A DNA stretch of 64,000 nt, taken from contig NZ_WMEF01000003.1 in the NCBI RefSeq assembly GCF_009724685.1, forward strand, positions 248,001 through 312,000, written 5' to 3'. Positions 8,541-17,119 of this stretch are shown piece by piece (position 1 is the first letter of the stretch; the number at the start of each line of letters is the position of its first letter). The notes under the pieces were generated by a model. It searched no databases and was not told the DNA's origin. It saw only the letters and a program-made list of their open reading frames with translations. This stretch comes from Lysinibacillus cavernae. GTDB lineage: Bacteria; Bacillota; Bacilli; Bacillales_A; Planococcaceae. The position numbers and the translations under genes are program-made.

Positions 8541-9629
8541 TTGACACAACGTGCATACAATTTCAACGCAGGTCCATCTGCACTACCACAAGAAGTATTA
8601 GAAAAAGCTCAACAGCAATTAGTAAACTTCCGTGATTCAGGTATGTCCATTATGGAAATGAGCCACCGTAGTGCCATTTTCGACGAAGTACATAACGAAG
8701 CCATCGCTTTATTAAAAAAGCTTTATGCCATTCCAGAAAACTATGAGGTACTATTCTTACAAGGTGGAGCGAGCCTCCAGTTTACAATGGTACCAATGAA
8801 CTTCTTAACAACTGGTCAAAAAGCTAGCTATGTATTATCAGGCTCATGGTCTGAGAAAGCTTTCAAGGAAGCTAAATTGTTTGGTACACCCGTTGAAGCT
8901 GCAAGCACAAAAGAGAACCAATACCGCAATATTCCTGCTTTAGAAGACATTCATTTCAATGAGGATGATGCCTATGTGCATATCACTTCAAATAACACAA
9001 TTTACGGTACACAGTGGACAAATTATCCTGATACAGGAAATGTTCCATTAGTTGCCGATATGTCTAGTGATATTTTGTCAAAACCAGTTGATATTGCAAA
9101 GTTCGGAATCATCTATGCAGGAGCTCAAAAAAACCTTGGCCCTTCAGGTGTAACGGTCGTGATTATTCGTAAAGATTTACTTGAAAAAGCAAATAAAAAT
9201 ATTCCAACTATGCTGAAATTCACGACACATGCTGATAGTAATTCTCTTTATAACACACCACCGACATTTGGTATTTATATGTTAGGCGAAGTGTTGAAAT
9301 GGGTAGAAGCTAAAGGTGGCGTAGCTGAAATTGAAAAACATAATGAACGCAAGGCTAATGTCATTTATGATGCCATTGACAATAGTAATGGTTTCTACAA
9401 AGGACATGCTACACCTGATAGCCGTTCATTCATGAACATCACATTCCGTGTTACGGATGAAGAGCTTGAAAAACAATTCCTTGCTGAGGCAAAAGCAGCA
9501 GGATTTGTAGGGCTAAATGGACATCGATCTGTAGGTGGCTGTCGTGCTTCAACTTACAATGCTGTACCACTAGAGGCTTGCGAAGCTTTACGAGACTTCA
9601 TGGTAGATTTCCAACAAAAACACCAATAA
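8541..9629 (+). CDS. serC: Phosphoserine aminotransferase
   Basis: Full length at 362 residues. Transfers the amino group of glutamate to 3-phosphohydroxypyruvate in serine biosynthesis, using PLP. The N-terminal YNFNAGPSALP motif is diagnostic, the PLP lysine lies in AGAQKNLGPSG, and the C-terminal NGHRSVGGCRAS motif is present. The start is TTG at 8541 with AAGGAG ten bases upstream; no in-frame ATG precedes the conserved N-terminus. Single-gene unit ending in a terminator at 9639-9682. Confidence 0.96.
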   Translation: MTQRAYNFNAGPSALPQEVLEKAQQQLVNFRDSGMSIMEMSHRSAIFDEVHNEAIALLKKLYAIPENYEVLFLQGGASLQFTMVPMNFLTTGQKASYVLSGSWSEKAFKEAKLFGTPVEAASTKENQYRNIPALEDIHFNEDDAYVHITSNNTIYGTQWTNYPDTGNVPLVADMSSDILSKPVDIAKFGIIYAGAQKNLGPSGVTVVIIRKDLLEKANKNIPTMLKFTTHADSNSLYNTPPTFGIYMLGEVLKWVEAKGGVAEIEKHNERKANVIYDAIDNSNGFYKGHATPDSRSFMNITFRVTDEELEKQFLAEAKAAGFVGLNGHRSVGGCRASTYNAVPLEACEALRDFMVDFQQKHQ

Positions 9630-9638
9630 TTATAAGAT

Positions 9639-9682
9639 AAACGACGAAGTTTTACGTTTCTGTAATGACTCGTCGTTTTTTT
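9639..9682 (+). terminator. serC terminator
   Basis: The arms AACGACGA (9640-9647) and TCGTCGTT (9670-9677) are followed by seven Ts. Confidence 0.8.
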
Positions 9683-9861
9683 GTTTATCGAGGGGACAAA
9701 TAAATCTATCCCATCCAAATATCATGATTAGATTTTTTATAGCAATTTTAAAATTTAGGGCTTTATACTATGCGAAAGATTTTGAGAAAAATATAGATTT
9801 TCAAGTTGCCTATCGGACATATTGCCAGCCTCCTTTTATTCACCAAACATAGATTATTACT

Positions 9862-9878
9862 GTAAGGGTTACCCTTAC
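9862..9878. promoter_or_regulatory. 17-bp palindrome upstream of the Cys-rich gene
   Basis: GTAAGGGT-T-ACCCTTAC is perfectly symmetrical around one base. It lies 27 bases before the ATG and just after a sigma-K-like -10 candidate (CATAGATTA, 9848-9856). An operator role is inferred. Confidence 0.35.
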
Positions 9879-9905
9879 GAAACTAGAAGAAGGGAGGTCT
9901 TGACG

Positions 9906-10295
9906 ATGGAAGACAAACGATATATGACACACACGAACTGGCAAGGCTGTAAATGTCCTAAAAAAGAGGAAAAATGCTGTCATCACAAAGTTGATAAATG
10001 TTCTTGTCATAAAGAAAGAGAAGAAAAATGTTCTTGTCACAAAGAAGAAAAATGCACGCCAAGAATGAGCGGTAACTGTAGAGGTTGTATTTGTCACCAA
10101 TTAAGAAAATTAGAGCTTGCTACTACACTAGATATCTTCTTATCTGGAGGTATTAGCTTCTTAGGCGTGACTTTCATTTCCTTCGACCCTCGCAACTGTT
10201 GTGCATACTTCCTTGAGCCAGATGCTGCACCTGCTTCACCTTTAATTGTAGATTGCAATAAAATTGTTGCGATCCGTAGAGTGGCAGTAGCTTAA
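9906..10295 (+). CDS. Cys/His-rich protein, probable spore coat or exosporium component
   Basis: 129 residues from the ATG at 9906, which has GGGAGG eight bases upstream. The N-terminal half is a charged Cys/His-rich segment with a repeated KCSCHKE unit. The C-terminal half is hydrophobic and ends in a CCAYF...VDCNKIVAIRRV block, recalling CotY/CotZ/ExsY-type or other Bacillales outer spore proteins. The family call is by resemblance only. Free cysteines suggest disulfide cross-linking, metal binding, or both. A terminator follows directly. Confidence 0.6.
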   Translation: MEDKRYMTHTNWQGCKCPKKEEKCCHHKVDKCSCHKEREEKCSCHKEEKCTPRMSGNCRGCICHQLRKLELATTLDIFLSGGISFLGVTFISFDPRNCCAYFLEPDAAPASPLIVDCNKIVAIRRVAVA

Positions 10296-10302
10296 TAAAT
10301 TT

Positions 10303-10335
10303 AGAGGGTAGCCCTGTATAGAGCTCCCCTCTTTT
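10303..10335 (+). terminator. Terminator of the Cys-rich gene
   Basis: The arms AGAGGG (10303-10308) and CCCTCT (10327-10332) carry a further internal AGC/GCT pairing and are followed by Ts. Confidence 0.7.
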
Positions 10336-10341
10336 ACATAG

Positions 10342-10374
10342 AAAAACTCTGTCAATTAATTTGACAGAGTTTCA
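10342..10374 (-). terminator. zur terminator containing the zur stop codon
   Basis: AAACTCTGTCAA (10344-10355) pairs with TTGACAGAGTTT (10361-10372), with a T run beyond in the minus direction. The zur stop codon (10356-10358) lies in the loop. Confidence 0.75.
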
Positions 10375-10784
10375 TGCTTGCAATCCGGACATTTACCATA
10401 TATTTCGAACTTATGATTCTCAATTTCATAGTCAGGTAATTTTTCACCTAGCATTTCCATTGGACAAAGATGGAGCTCTTTGACGTTCCCGCAATCCATG
10501 CAGATGAAATGATGGTGGTGATGCGCTGATTCACAATGCATACGGAAATTACGTTCTCCAGATAGCTCGGTTTCTTCTAATATCCCAAGCTTCACAAAGG
10601 TAGCAAGGTTGCGATAAATGGTATCAAAACTCATCCCTGGAAAATCCTTTTTCAAAACGTCCAATAAATCACGGGCCGTTAGATATTTATCTGTTGCTGC
10701 AAACATATCTAATAGTAACTCTCGTTTATCTGTTTTTTTATAACCATTTTCTTTTAATATTTCCCACGCTCTTGAAACATTCAT
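10356..10784 (-). CDS. zur: Fur-family zinc-uptake regulator Zur
   Basis: 142 residues, normal for Fur proteins: a winged-helix DNA-binding domain (1-85) and a dimerisation/metal domain. The metal-site features [12 protein letters not shown] and a second C-x2-C (CPDC) near the end form the structural zinc site. Third gene of znuC-znuB-zur, overlapping znuB by TAATG. Listeria zurAMR has the same order, which favours Zur over Fur or PerR. It would repress its own operon at a box before znuC when zinc is sufficient. Confidence 0.9.
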   Translation of the reverse strand: MNVSRAWEILKENGYKKTDKRELLLDMFAATDKYLTARDLLDVLKKDFPGMSFDTIYRNLATFVKLGILEETELSGERNFRMHCESAHHHHHFICMDCGNVKELHLCPMEMLGEKLPDYEIENHKFEIYGKCPDCKHETLSN

Positions 10785-11644
10785 TACGCTACCTCCCCCT
10801 GCTTTGCAGCCATTTTAAATGCTACTTTCTTTCCTAGGATGACAAGTAGCAATATGAAAATCGAAGTGACAACAATCGTACCTCCAGGCGCTAAATCCAA
10901 ATAAAAGGCACTGATTAGACCAATTAATACAGCTGTTTCTCCAAAAACGATTGCATAGATGATTGTTTGCTTAAAGCCCTTTGCAAGTCGCATCGCAGCC
11001 GCGACAGGTAATGTCATCAGCGATGATACAAGTAAAATACCTACGATGCGCATGCTCGCCGCGATGACAAGAGCTGTCACAATCATAAATAAAAGATGAA
11101 CCCAACGTGCAGGTAATCCACTAGCTTTTGCATATTCCTCATCAAAAGATAAAACAAATAATTCTTTAAAAAATAAAAACAAAAAGAGGACGACAACAGC
11201 AGCAATTCCAGTTACTACCCATAAGTCTTGGCGTGACACAGCAGATACTGAGCCAAATAAATAACTCATTAAATCTGTGCTAAAGCCACTGGCAAGTGAG
11301 ATAAAGATAGCACTAATACCAATACCACCTGACATAATGATTGGAATGGCAAGTTCCTCATAATGCTTATACAAACGTCTTAGACGCTCAATTAAAATAG
11401 AGCCACTAACAGAGGCTAGTATCCCTAGATAAATAGGATTGAGCATAGCTAAGGCTGTTACAGATTGACTGATATATAAGCTTCCAGCTATTCCGGCAAG
11501 TGTTACATGCGACAAAGCATCCGCAATCAATGATAGCCTGCGTACAACAATAAACACACCTAATAAAGGTGCAAGGATGCCTATTAATAATCCAGAGAAA
11601 AAGGCATTTTGTAAAAATTCATAGTGTAAAATTGCTTCAATCAT
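10784..11644 (-). CDS. znuB: Zinc ABC transporter permease
   Basis: 286 residues with about eight hydrophobic helices, the ABC-3 metal permease family. It begins with an [15 protein letters not shown] segment typical of ZnuB/AdcB. It forms the membrane channel with the ZnuC ATPase encoded upstream. No substrate-binding lipoprotein (ZnuA) is encoded in this window, so that partner must lie elsewhere. Zinc is preferred over manganese because of the adjoining zur and the Zur-like box before znuC. Confidence 0.9.
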   Translation of the reverse strand: MIEAILHYEFLQNAFFSGLLIGILAPLLGVFIVVRRLSLIADALSHVTLAGIAGSLYISQSVTALAMLNPIYLGILASVSGSILIERLRRLYKHYEELAIPIIMSGGIGISAIFISLASGFSTDLMSYLFGSVSAVSRQDLWVVTGIAAVVVLFLFLFFKELFVLSFDEEYAKASGLPARWVHLLFMIVTALVIAASMRIVGILLVSSLMTLPVAAAMRLAKGFKQTIIYAIVFGETAVLIGLISAFYLDLAPGGTIVVTSIFILLLVILGKKVAFKMAAKQGEVA

Positions 11645-11659
11645 AGTGCCTTCTCCTTT

Positions 11660-12406
11660 TTAATGAATCTTTCTCACGGAATGACCGTACCAAGCGTCAA
11701 GCGCATCCTGAGAAATAGTATCAAATTCATTTTTATAGCCGTGGAAGTGAATCGTTTGATTTAAACAGGCCACATGGCTGATACGATTAGATACGGTATC
11801 GACATCATGTGTGACAAGAATCATTGTAATTCCTTGTTCCCGATTTAATTTCGCCAGCATATCATAAAATGACTGGACATTCTCGTGATCAATGCCGACA
11901 GTAGGTTCATCTAAGATAAGTAATTTGGGATTACTCACTAAAGCTCTTGCAATAAAGACACGTTGTTGTTGACCACCAGATAATTCCCCAATATTCCGAT
12001 GTATAAAAGCATCCATGCCAACTGACTTTAATGCTTCTTGGACTTTCCCTTTAGCATCTCGTCCAGGTCTTTTAAAGAGCCCTAATTTTTTCGTTAATCC
12101 ACTTTTCACTACCTCTTGCACGGTTGCTGGAAATCCGGAATTAAAGGCATTTGATTTTTGCGAGACATAGCCAATCCATTCACGATGCTTAAAGGTTGCA
12201 CTTGGTTCGCCAAATAATTTTATTTCCCCAGATAGAGGCTTCAATAAACCTAAAATAATTTTTAATAATGTTGATTTTCCCGAACCATTCGGACCGAGAA
12301 GTGCTAAAAAATCACCCTCTTCTACACGAAAAGAAATGTTTTTTAAAACTTGCGTATAGTCATATTGAAATGACACATTTTCAATGTCAATAAGTGTTGT
12401 TTTCAT
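11660..12406 (-). CDS. znuC: Zinc ABC transporter ATP-binding protein
   Basis: 248-residue ABC ATPase with Walker A GPNGSGKST (about 38-46), signature LSGGQQQR, Walker B LLILDEP and the H-loop TH(D). First gene of the operon; the ATG at 12406 lies 19 bases from a Zur-like palindrome. It energises zinc import with ZnuB. Confidence 0.92.
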   Translation of the reverse strand: MKTTLIDIENVSFQYDYTQVLKNISFRVEEGDFLALLGPNGSGKSTLLKIILGLLKPLSGEIKLFGEPSATFKHREWIGYVSQKSNAFNSGFPATVQEVVKSGLTKKLGLFKRPGRDAKGKVQEALKSVGMDAFIHRNIGELSGGQQQRVFIARALVSNPKLLILDEPTVGIDHENVQSFYDMLAKLNREQGITMILVTHDVDTVSNRISHVACLNQTIHFHGYKNEFDTISQDALDAWYGHSVRKIH

Positions 12407-12424
12407 GCATGATCGCTTCTTTCT

Positions 12425-12445
12425 AATTCAAAATCATTACGATTT
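12425..12445 (-). promoter_or_regulatory. Probable Zur box upstream of znuC
   Basis: Read on the minus strand the site starts AAATCGTAATGATT and ends TTGAATT. By eye it matches 17 of 21 positions of the Bacillus Zur consensus (AAATCGTAAT-N-ATTACGATTT). The left half-site is perfect. Confidence 0.65.
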
Positions 12446-12571
12446 ACAAATTGTAAGTATAAAGGAAAGTGCAGTTTTTGTAAAGAAAAGAAGATGGCTT
12501 TTCGAATTGGCTGTTTGCAAGTGAGTACATGATTTCGTAAAAAATATAAATATAACAAAGGAGGATTGACT

Positions 12572-12808
12572 TTGAGTATTCAATTTTTACAGCAATTGGC
12601 ACAAAGCACTGATAAGGAAATTGTCGCGATTGCTCGTGAAGAAGGTTTTAACATTACGACTTCTGAAGTAAAAAAACTTCGACCTTATTTGGAGCAATTC
12701 TCATTTTCTTGGCTATTTTTAGGTATTCCTAAAGACATTCTTGTAGAAGTTGAGGCAGTATTAGGAAGAAAGCGCTCTCGTCAACTTATCGCATTGTTTA
12801 CAAAATAA
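12572..12808 (+). CDS. yqfT: DUF2624 family protein YqfT
   Basis: A 78-residue soluble protein, mostly helical, resembling YqfT in pattern and in position next to nfo and the zinc operon. Function unknown. Two TTG codons compete: the one at 12572 has AGGAGG seven bases before it, while the one at 12566 is almost on top of that site, so 12572 is chosen. It is convergent with nfo across a shared terminator. Confidence 0.72.
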   Translation: MSIQFLQQLAQSTDKEIVAIAREEGFNITTSEVKKLRPYLEQFSFSWLFLGIPKDILVEVEAVLGRKRSRQLIALFTK

Positions 12809-12814
12809 CAAAAG

Positions 12815-12851
12815 AAGCCCGAAATCAGAACTGTAATCTGATTTCGGGCTA
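12815..12851. terminator. Bidirectional terminator between yqfT and nfo
   Basis: The perfect 13-bp arms AGCCCGAAATCAG (12816-12828) and CTGATTTCGGGCT (12838-12850) lie between convergent genes. Confidence 0.75.
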
Positions 12852-12858
12852 TTGATTG

Positions 12859-13752
12859 TTAGCCTTTTAACGCTTCAATATGCGCAGGATTAAATGTACT
12901 GTTGCGTAACATGTCAATTTCAACTTTATACGGTGCCACTTTTGATTTAGCATCACTATTCAGAGGAACAAATGGCGTCTCTAATATTTTAGGAATATCC
13001 ATTAATTGTGGATGGTGTACGACATAGTTTAGTGCGTCAAAGCCAATATGCCCAAAGCCAATATTTTCATGGCGGTCTTTACCAGCACCTCGCACATTTT
13101 TTGAATCATTGATATGCAATACTTTGATGCGTTCCACACCAATTATTTTATCAAATTCGTTTAATACACCATCAAAATCTTCCACAATATTATAGCCAGC
13201 ATCATGTGTATGGCAAGTATCAAAGCACACAGATAGACGATCGTTGTGTGTTACACCATCAATTATTTTAGCCAGTTCTTCAAAGGAACGCCCACATTCT
13301 GTCCCTTTCCCTGCCATTGTTTCTAAAGCAATTTGGACGGGGTAATCTTGTGATAATACCTCATTCAAACCTTCAATAATCTTAGCAATCCCAGCATCAG
13401 CACCAGCACCTACATGGGCACCAGGGTGCAAGACAATCTGGGTTGCTTCCAGTGCTGCTGTGCGTTCAATTTCCAATTGTAGAAAATCTACCCCTAGACG
13501 AAATGTTTCCGGCTTTTCCGTATTAGCGATATTGATAATATAGGGTGCATGCACAACAATGTTAGTCATGCCATGCTCTTTCATGTGCAGGAGACCATTC
13601 ATGATATTCAAGTCAGCAATGGCTTTACGACGCGTATTTTGCGGTGCCCCTGTATAAATCATAAAGGTATTTGCTCCGTATGACAGTGCCTCTTTACTAG
13701 AGCCAAGTAACATTTCTTTCCCACTCATTGAAACATGTGAGCCAAGTAGCAT
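12859..13752 (-). CDS. nfo: Endonuclease IV (AP endonuclease)
   Basis: 297 residues, full length. A zinc-dependent TIM-barrel enzyme that cuts DNA 5' to abasic sites. Typical motifs: GSHVSMSG at the start, [33 protein letters not shown] and HINDSKN, which supply metal ligands. It starts 13 bases downstream of the cshB stop, so the two form one unit as in B. subtilis yqfR-yqfS. Confidence 0.95.
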   Translation of the reverse strand: MLLGSHVSMSGKEMLLGSSKEALSYGANTFMIYTGAPQNTRRKAIADLNIMNGLLHMKEHGMTNIVVHAPYIINIANTEKPETFRLGVDFLQLEIERTAALEATQIVLHPGAHVGAGADAGIAKIIEGLNEVLSQDYPVQIALETMAGKGTECGRSFEELAKIIDGVTHNDRLSVCFDTCHTHDAGYNIVEDFDGVLNEFDKIIGVERIKVLHINDSKNVRGAGKDRHENIGFGHIGFDALNYVVHHPQLMDIPKILETPFVPLNSDAKSKVAPYKVEIDMLRNSTFNPAHIEALKG

Positions 13753-13765
13753 GTAAAAAGCCCCC

Positions 13766-15067
13766 TTATTTTTTTCCTCGCGCTTTTAGGCGACGTTCAC
13801 GTTTTTTAATTTTTTCCATTTCCCATTTCATATTACGTTTATAGCCTGGTTTAACTTTTTTAGGCTTACGCACTAATGCTTTGGCTTTCACGTCAATCTC
13901 ATTCTCTTGCTTTACGCGATTTTTACGAGCGTGACGATCTTTTAACTCAGACCATTCTCCATCTTTTATGTCTTTTTGTACAAACGGGATACCCATTTTC
14001 TCTACACGCACTACTGCATCTTCATCTGATGGTTCAAATAAAGTAATAGCTGTTCCTTTATTGCCTGCACGTGCTGTACGTCCAACACGGTGAATAAAGA
14101 ATTCTAAGTCCTCAGGAATTTCGTAGTTTATGACATGAGAAATTCCTTGAATATCGATACCACGTGCTGCAAGATCTGTAGCTACAATGTATTGATATTC
14201 CAAATCACGTATTTGCTTCATCATCTTTTTGCGATCACGTGGGCTTAAATCTCCATGGATTTGTCCACAACGGATGCCATGCTCATTTAGATAACCAGCA
14301 ACATGCTCCGCTGTTTTTCGTGTATTGGTAAAAATAACAGCTAAAAACGGGTTAATGCCTTCAATGACATCTAATAAACGTTTGTTACGAGATTTAGAGC
14401 GTACTGGGACAAGCACAAAATCTATACCTTCTGCAACAGGGCGTTTATCATTCATATGGATGTGCGTTGGTGCTTCCATATATTTCTTTAAAAATGGCTG
14501 AAGTTTTTCTGGAATCGTTGCAGAGAAAACATACATTTCAAGCTTTTCTGGCATCTGTGAAGCAAATCCATCAATCTCTTCTATAAAGCCCATATCGAAA
14601 GCCAAGTCCGCTTCGTCTACAACTAAAATTGGCGCCGTATGCACAAATAACGCTTGCTCTGAAACAAGATCACGAATACGTCCTGGTGTACCTACAACAA
14701 TTTGTGGCTGTGTTTTTAACTTATCAATAGAGCGTTGTTTGTCCGTACCCCCAATAAATAGTTTGGCTTGAATCGCTGTTCCTTCTATTAATTGGTTTAA
14801 AGCATCAAAAATCTGTTGAGCAAGCTCACGTGTAGGTGAAGTAATGATGGCTTGCACTTCTTGTTTCTCTACATTAATACGTTGAACAATTGGAATTAAA
14901 AAACTATGTGTCTTCCCTGTCCCTGTATGCGCCTGTCCAATTGCACTCTTCCCTTTTAGTAAAAGGGGAATAATTTCTTTTTGAATTGGCGTTGGTTCTG
15001 TGAAGCCTAATTTTGCAATGGCGTCCTGCAAAAATGGCTGAAAATTATAATCAGTATATTTTGACAT
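13766..15067 (-). CDS. cshB: DEAD-box RNA helicase CshB
   Basis: 433 residues: Q motif, Walker A as [12 protein letters not shown] box as DEAD (VVDEADLAF), SAT (FSATIP) and motif [12 protein letters not shown], then a Lys/Arg-rich tail. Matches CshB (YqfR), a helicase linked to ribosome assembly and cold adaptation. Its place beside nfo supports this paralogue over CshA. Confidence 0.92.
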   Translation of the reverse strand: MSKYTDYNFQPFLQDAIAKLGFTEPTPIQKEIIPLLLKGKSAIGQAHTGTGKTHSFLIPIVQRINVEKQEVQAIITSPTRELAQQIFDALNQLIEGTAIQAKLFIGGTDKQRSIDKLKTQPQIVVGTPGRIRDLVSEQALFVHTAPILVVDEADLAFDMGFIEEIDGFASQMPEKLEMYVFSATIPEKLQPFLKKYMEAPTHIHMNDKRPVAEGIDFVLVPVRSKSRNKRLLDVIEGINPFLAVIFTNTRKTAEHVAGYLNEHGIRCGQIHGDLSPRDRKKMMKQIRDLEYQYIVATDLAARGIDIQGISHVINYEIPEDLEFFIHRVGRTARAGNKGTAITLFEPSDEDAVVRVEKMGIPFVQKDIKDGEWSELKDRHARKNRVKQENEIDVKAKALVRKPKKVKPGYKRNMKWEMEKIKKRERRLKARGKK

Positions 15068-15248
15068 AATTCGTTCCTCCTAACATCTTTCCCATTGTAC
15101 CATGATTCGAACTTTAAGGTATATTTACGTCCTAATATCACTAGCATAAACATAATTTTATCGTTTTAACTATCATCGTAATAAAGCCCTTATCAAAGGT
15201 ACTTTAAATATCAATAATATGCAATCAAAAATGCGCTGCAACAATGTT

Positions 15249-15262
15249 CGAAAACGCTAGTA
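15249..15262 (+). promoter_or_regulatory. cre-like site upstream of bdhA
   Basis: CGAAAACGCTAGTA matches 12 of 14 positions of the CcpA site TGWAARCGYTWNCW. It lies about 100 bases before bdhA. Catabolite control is inferred. Confidence 0.4.
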
Positions 15263-15360
15263 ATATGTAATTTTTATGTCAATTTATAGGGAACTAATGA
15301 ATAGCAGATTTCCCACATGTTATGATAGAGCTGTAAGATATTATAGGAGGTTGATAGATT

Positions 15361-16416
15361 ATGAAAGCAGCAAGATGGTATAAAGCAAAAGACATCCGTG
15401 TAGAAAGCATTGAAGAACCAATAATCGCACCTGGAAAAGTAAAAATAAAGGTACATTGGACAGGGATTTGTGGCAGTGATTTACATGAATACGCAGCTGG
15501 ACCAATCTTTATTCCAGTTGAACAACCTCACTATGTAAGTCAAGACATCGCGCCAATCGTTATGGGACATGAGTTCTCAGGAGAAGTTAGTGAAATTGGT
15601 GACGGTGTTACAACAGTCAAAGTTGGAGATCCTGTTGTAGTTGAACCGATCCTTGCATGTGGCGAATGTGCTGCTTGTAAAAAAGGGAAATACAATATTT
15701 GTACACACCTAGGTTTCCACGGTCTTTCAGGCGGTGGCGGAGGATTTTCTGAATATACAATGGTAGATGAAAAAATGGTTCACAAAATGCCAGAAGGCCT
15801 TTCTTATGAGCAAGGGGCACTCGTAGAACCAGCGGCAGTAGCATTACATGCCGTACGTCAAAGTAAATTAAAAGCTGGTGATAAAGCAGCTGTCTTTGGT
15901 ACAGGTCCAATCGGACTTCTTGTCATTGAAGCATTACGTGCAGCAGGCGCAGCAGAAATCTATGCTGTAGAGCTTTCAGCAGAACGTGCTGCAAAAGCTT
16001 TAGAGCTAGGTGCAACAGCTGTAATTAACCCTAAGGATGAGGATGCCGTTGCGCGTCTCCACGAATTAACAAATGGTGGCGTAGATGTTGCCTTTGAAGT
16101 AACAGGTGTACCTGTGGTGTTACAGCAAGCTATCGATTCAACGACGTTTGAGGGAGAAACGATTATCGTCTCCATTTGGGAGTCTACAGCTTCCATTCAA
16201 CCAAATAATCTTGTTCTATCAGAGCGAACTGTAAAAGGAATTATTGCTTACCGCGATATTTTCCCAGCAGTCATGGAACTGATGATACAAGGTTACTTCC
16301 CTGCTGACAAGCTTGTTACAAAACGAATTGGGCTTGATGAAGTGGTAACAGAAGGTTTTGAAGCATTAATGAAGGAACGTAATCACATTAAAATTCTTGT
16401 TAATTCTCAAGCATAA
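15361..16416 (+). CDS. bdhA: (R,R)-butanediol dehydrogenase / acetoin reductase, zinc MDR family
   Basis: 351 residues. Catalytic-zinc ligands lie in GICGSDLHE and GHEF; the structural-zinc cysteines are CGECAACKKGKYNIC. The Rossmann motif GTGPIGLL (about 180) indicates NAD(H). The long insert before GHEFSGEV, with YVSQDIAPIVMGH, is typical of BdhA/YdjL. It would interconvert acetoin and 2,3-butanediol. Good ribosome site (TAGGAGG) before ATG at 15361. Sorbitol/threonine dehydrogenase relatives are the alternative. Confidence 0.85.
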   Translation: MKAARWYKAKDIRVESIEEPIIAPGKVKIKVHWTGICGSDLHEYAAGPIFIPVEQPHYVSQDIAPIVMGHEFSGEVSEIGDGVTTVKVGDPVVVEPILACGECAACKKGKYNICTHLGFHGLSGGGGGFSEYTMVDEKMVHKMPEGLSYEQGALVEPAAVALHAVRQSKLKAGDKAAVFGTGPIGLLVIEALRAAGAAEIYAVELSAERAAKALELGATAVINPKDEDAVARLHELTNGGVDVAFEVTGVPVVLQQAIDSTTFEGETIIVSIWESTASIQPNNLVLSERTVKGIIAYRDIFPAVMELMIQGYFPADKLVTKRIGLDEVVTEGFEALMKERNHIKILVNSQA

Positions 16417-16424
16417 AATACTGT

Positions 16425-16462
16425 CAGGTAGAGAACAACTTGTTTCTCTACCTGATTTTTTT
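16425..16462. terminator. Terminator between bdhA and kdpC
   Basis: CAGGTAGAGAA (16425-16435) pairs with TTCTCTACCTG (16444-16454), followed by a T run on the plus strand. It sits between convergent genes. Confidence 0.85.
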
Positions 16463-17108
16463 ATTCTCCTTGTGTTTTCTCCATTGTTTTCTTGATAGTT
16501 AGATTAGCCTTTAGGACGTTCACTTTATTTTCTCCAAAAATACCTAGCTCACGTGTCTCCGTATTTTCATTTATGATTTTTTCAATCTCTTCCTTCGAAA
16601 GACCACTTGCTTGAGCAATACGATCGACTTGTATTTGCGCAGCCTTCACACTAATATGTGGATCCATACCTGAACCCGAAGCAGTCATTAAATCTGCTGG
16701 AATGTCTTGGCGTTCTACAGTGGGATTTGCTAGTAGAAACTTCTTAATATCAGCTTCAATTCGCTTTTTCAGTTCTGGATTTGATGGTGCATAATTAAAC
16801 GTTCCAGAGCTCACACCACTATAGTTCAACTGACCATCTTTGTCTGGAATTGTATCCTTTTCTGTATAAACATTGTAATTAATGGATGAGACACGTCCCC
16901 AGAAATACTCTGGTGCCGAAAATGATTGACCAATTAATTCTGAACCAACTTCTTTTCCATCGATTTCTAGCAAACTACCATTTGCTTGATGAGGAAATAG
17001 CCCTTGAGCTAAAGCCGTTACGGCAAATGGATATATTAACCCACATAATACAAACATTGTTATGGTAATGAACAACGCTTGCTTTATGTTTATAAAAAAT
17101 TTTCTCAT
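16461..17108 (-). CDS. kdpC: Potassium-transporting ATPase subunit KdpC
   Basis: 215 residues with one N-terminal membrane helix and an extracytoplasmic domain containing the conserved GSELIGQSF, FWGRVSS and SGSGMDPHIS motifs. KdpC supports potassium transfer in the KdpFABC complex. Last gene of the kdp structural operon. Confidence 0.95.
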   Translation of the reverse strand: MRKFFINIKQALFITITMFVLCGLIYPFAVTALAQGLFPHQANGSLLEIDGKEVGSELIGQSFSAPEYFWGRVSSINYNVYTEKDTIPDKDGQLNYSGVSSGTFNYAPSNPELKKRIEADIKKFLLANPTVERQDIPADLMTASGSGMDPHISVKAAQIQVDRIAQASGLSKEEIEKIINENTETRELGIFGENKVNVLKANLTIKKTMEKTQGE

Positions 17109-17119
17109 GTACCTTCCTC

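Noticed and set aside
10356-10784. Fur or PerR identity for the 142-residue regulator
   Set aside because: The operon partners are zinc-type ABC genes in the zurAMR order and the nearby box fits Zur best.
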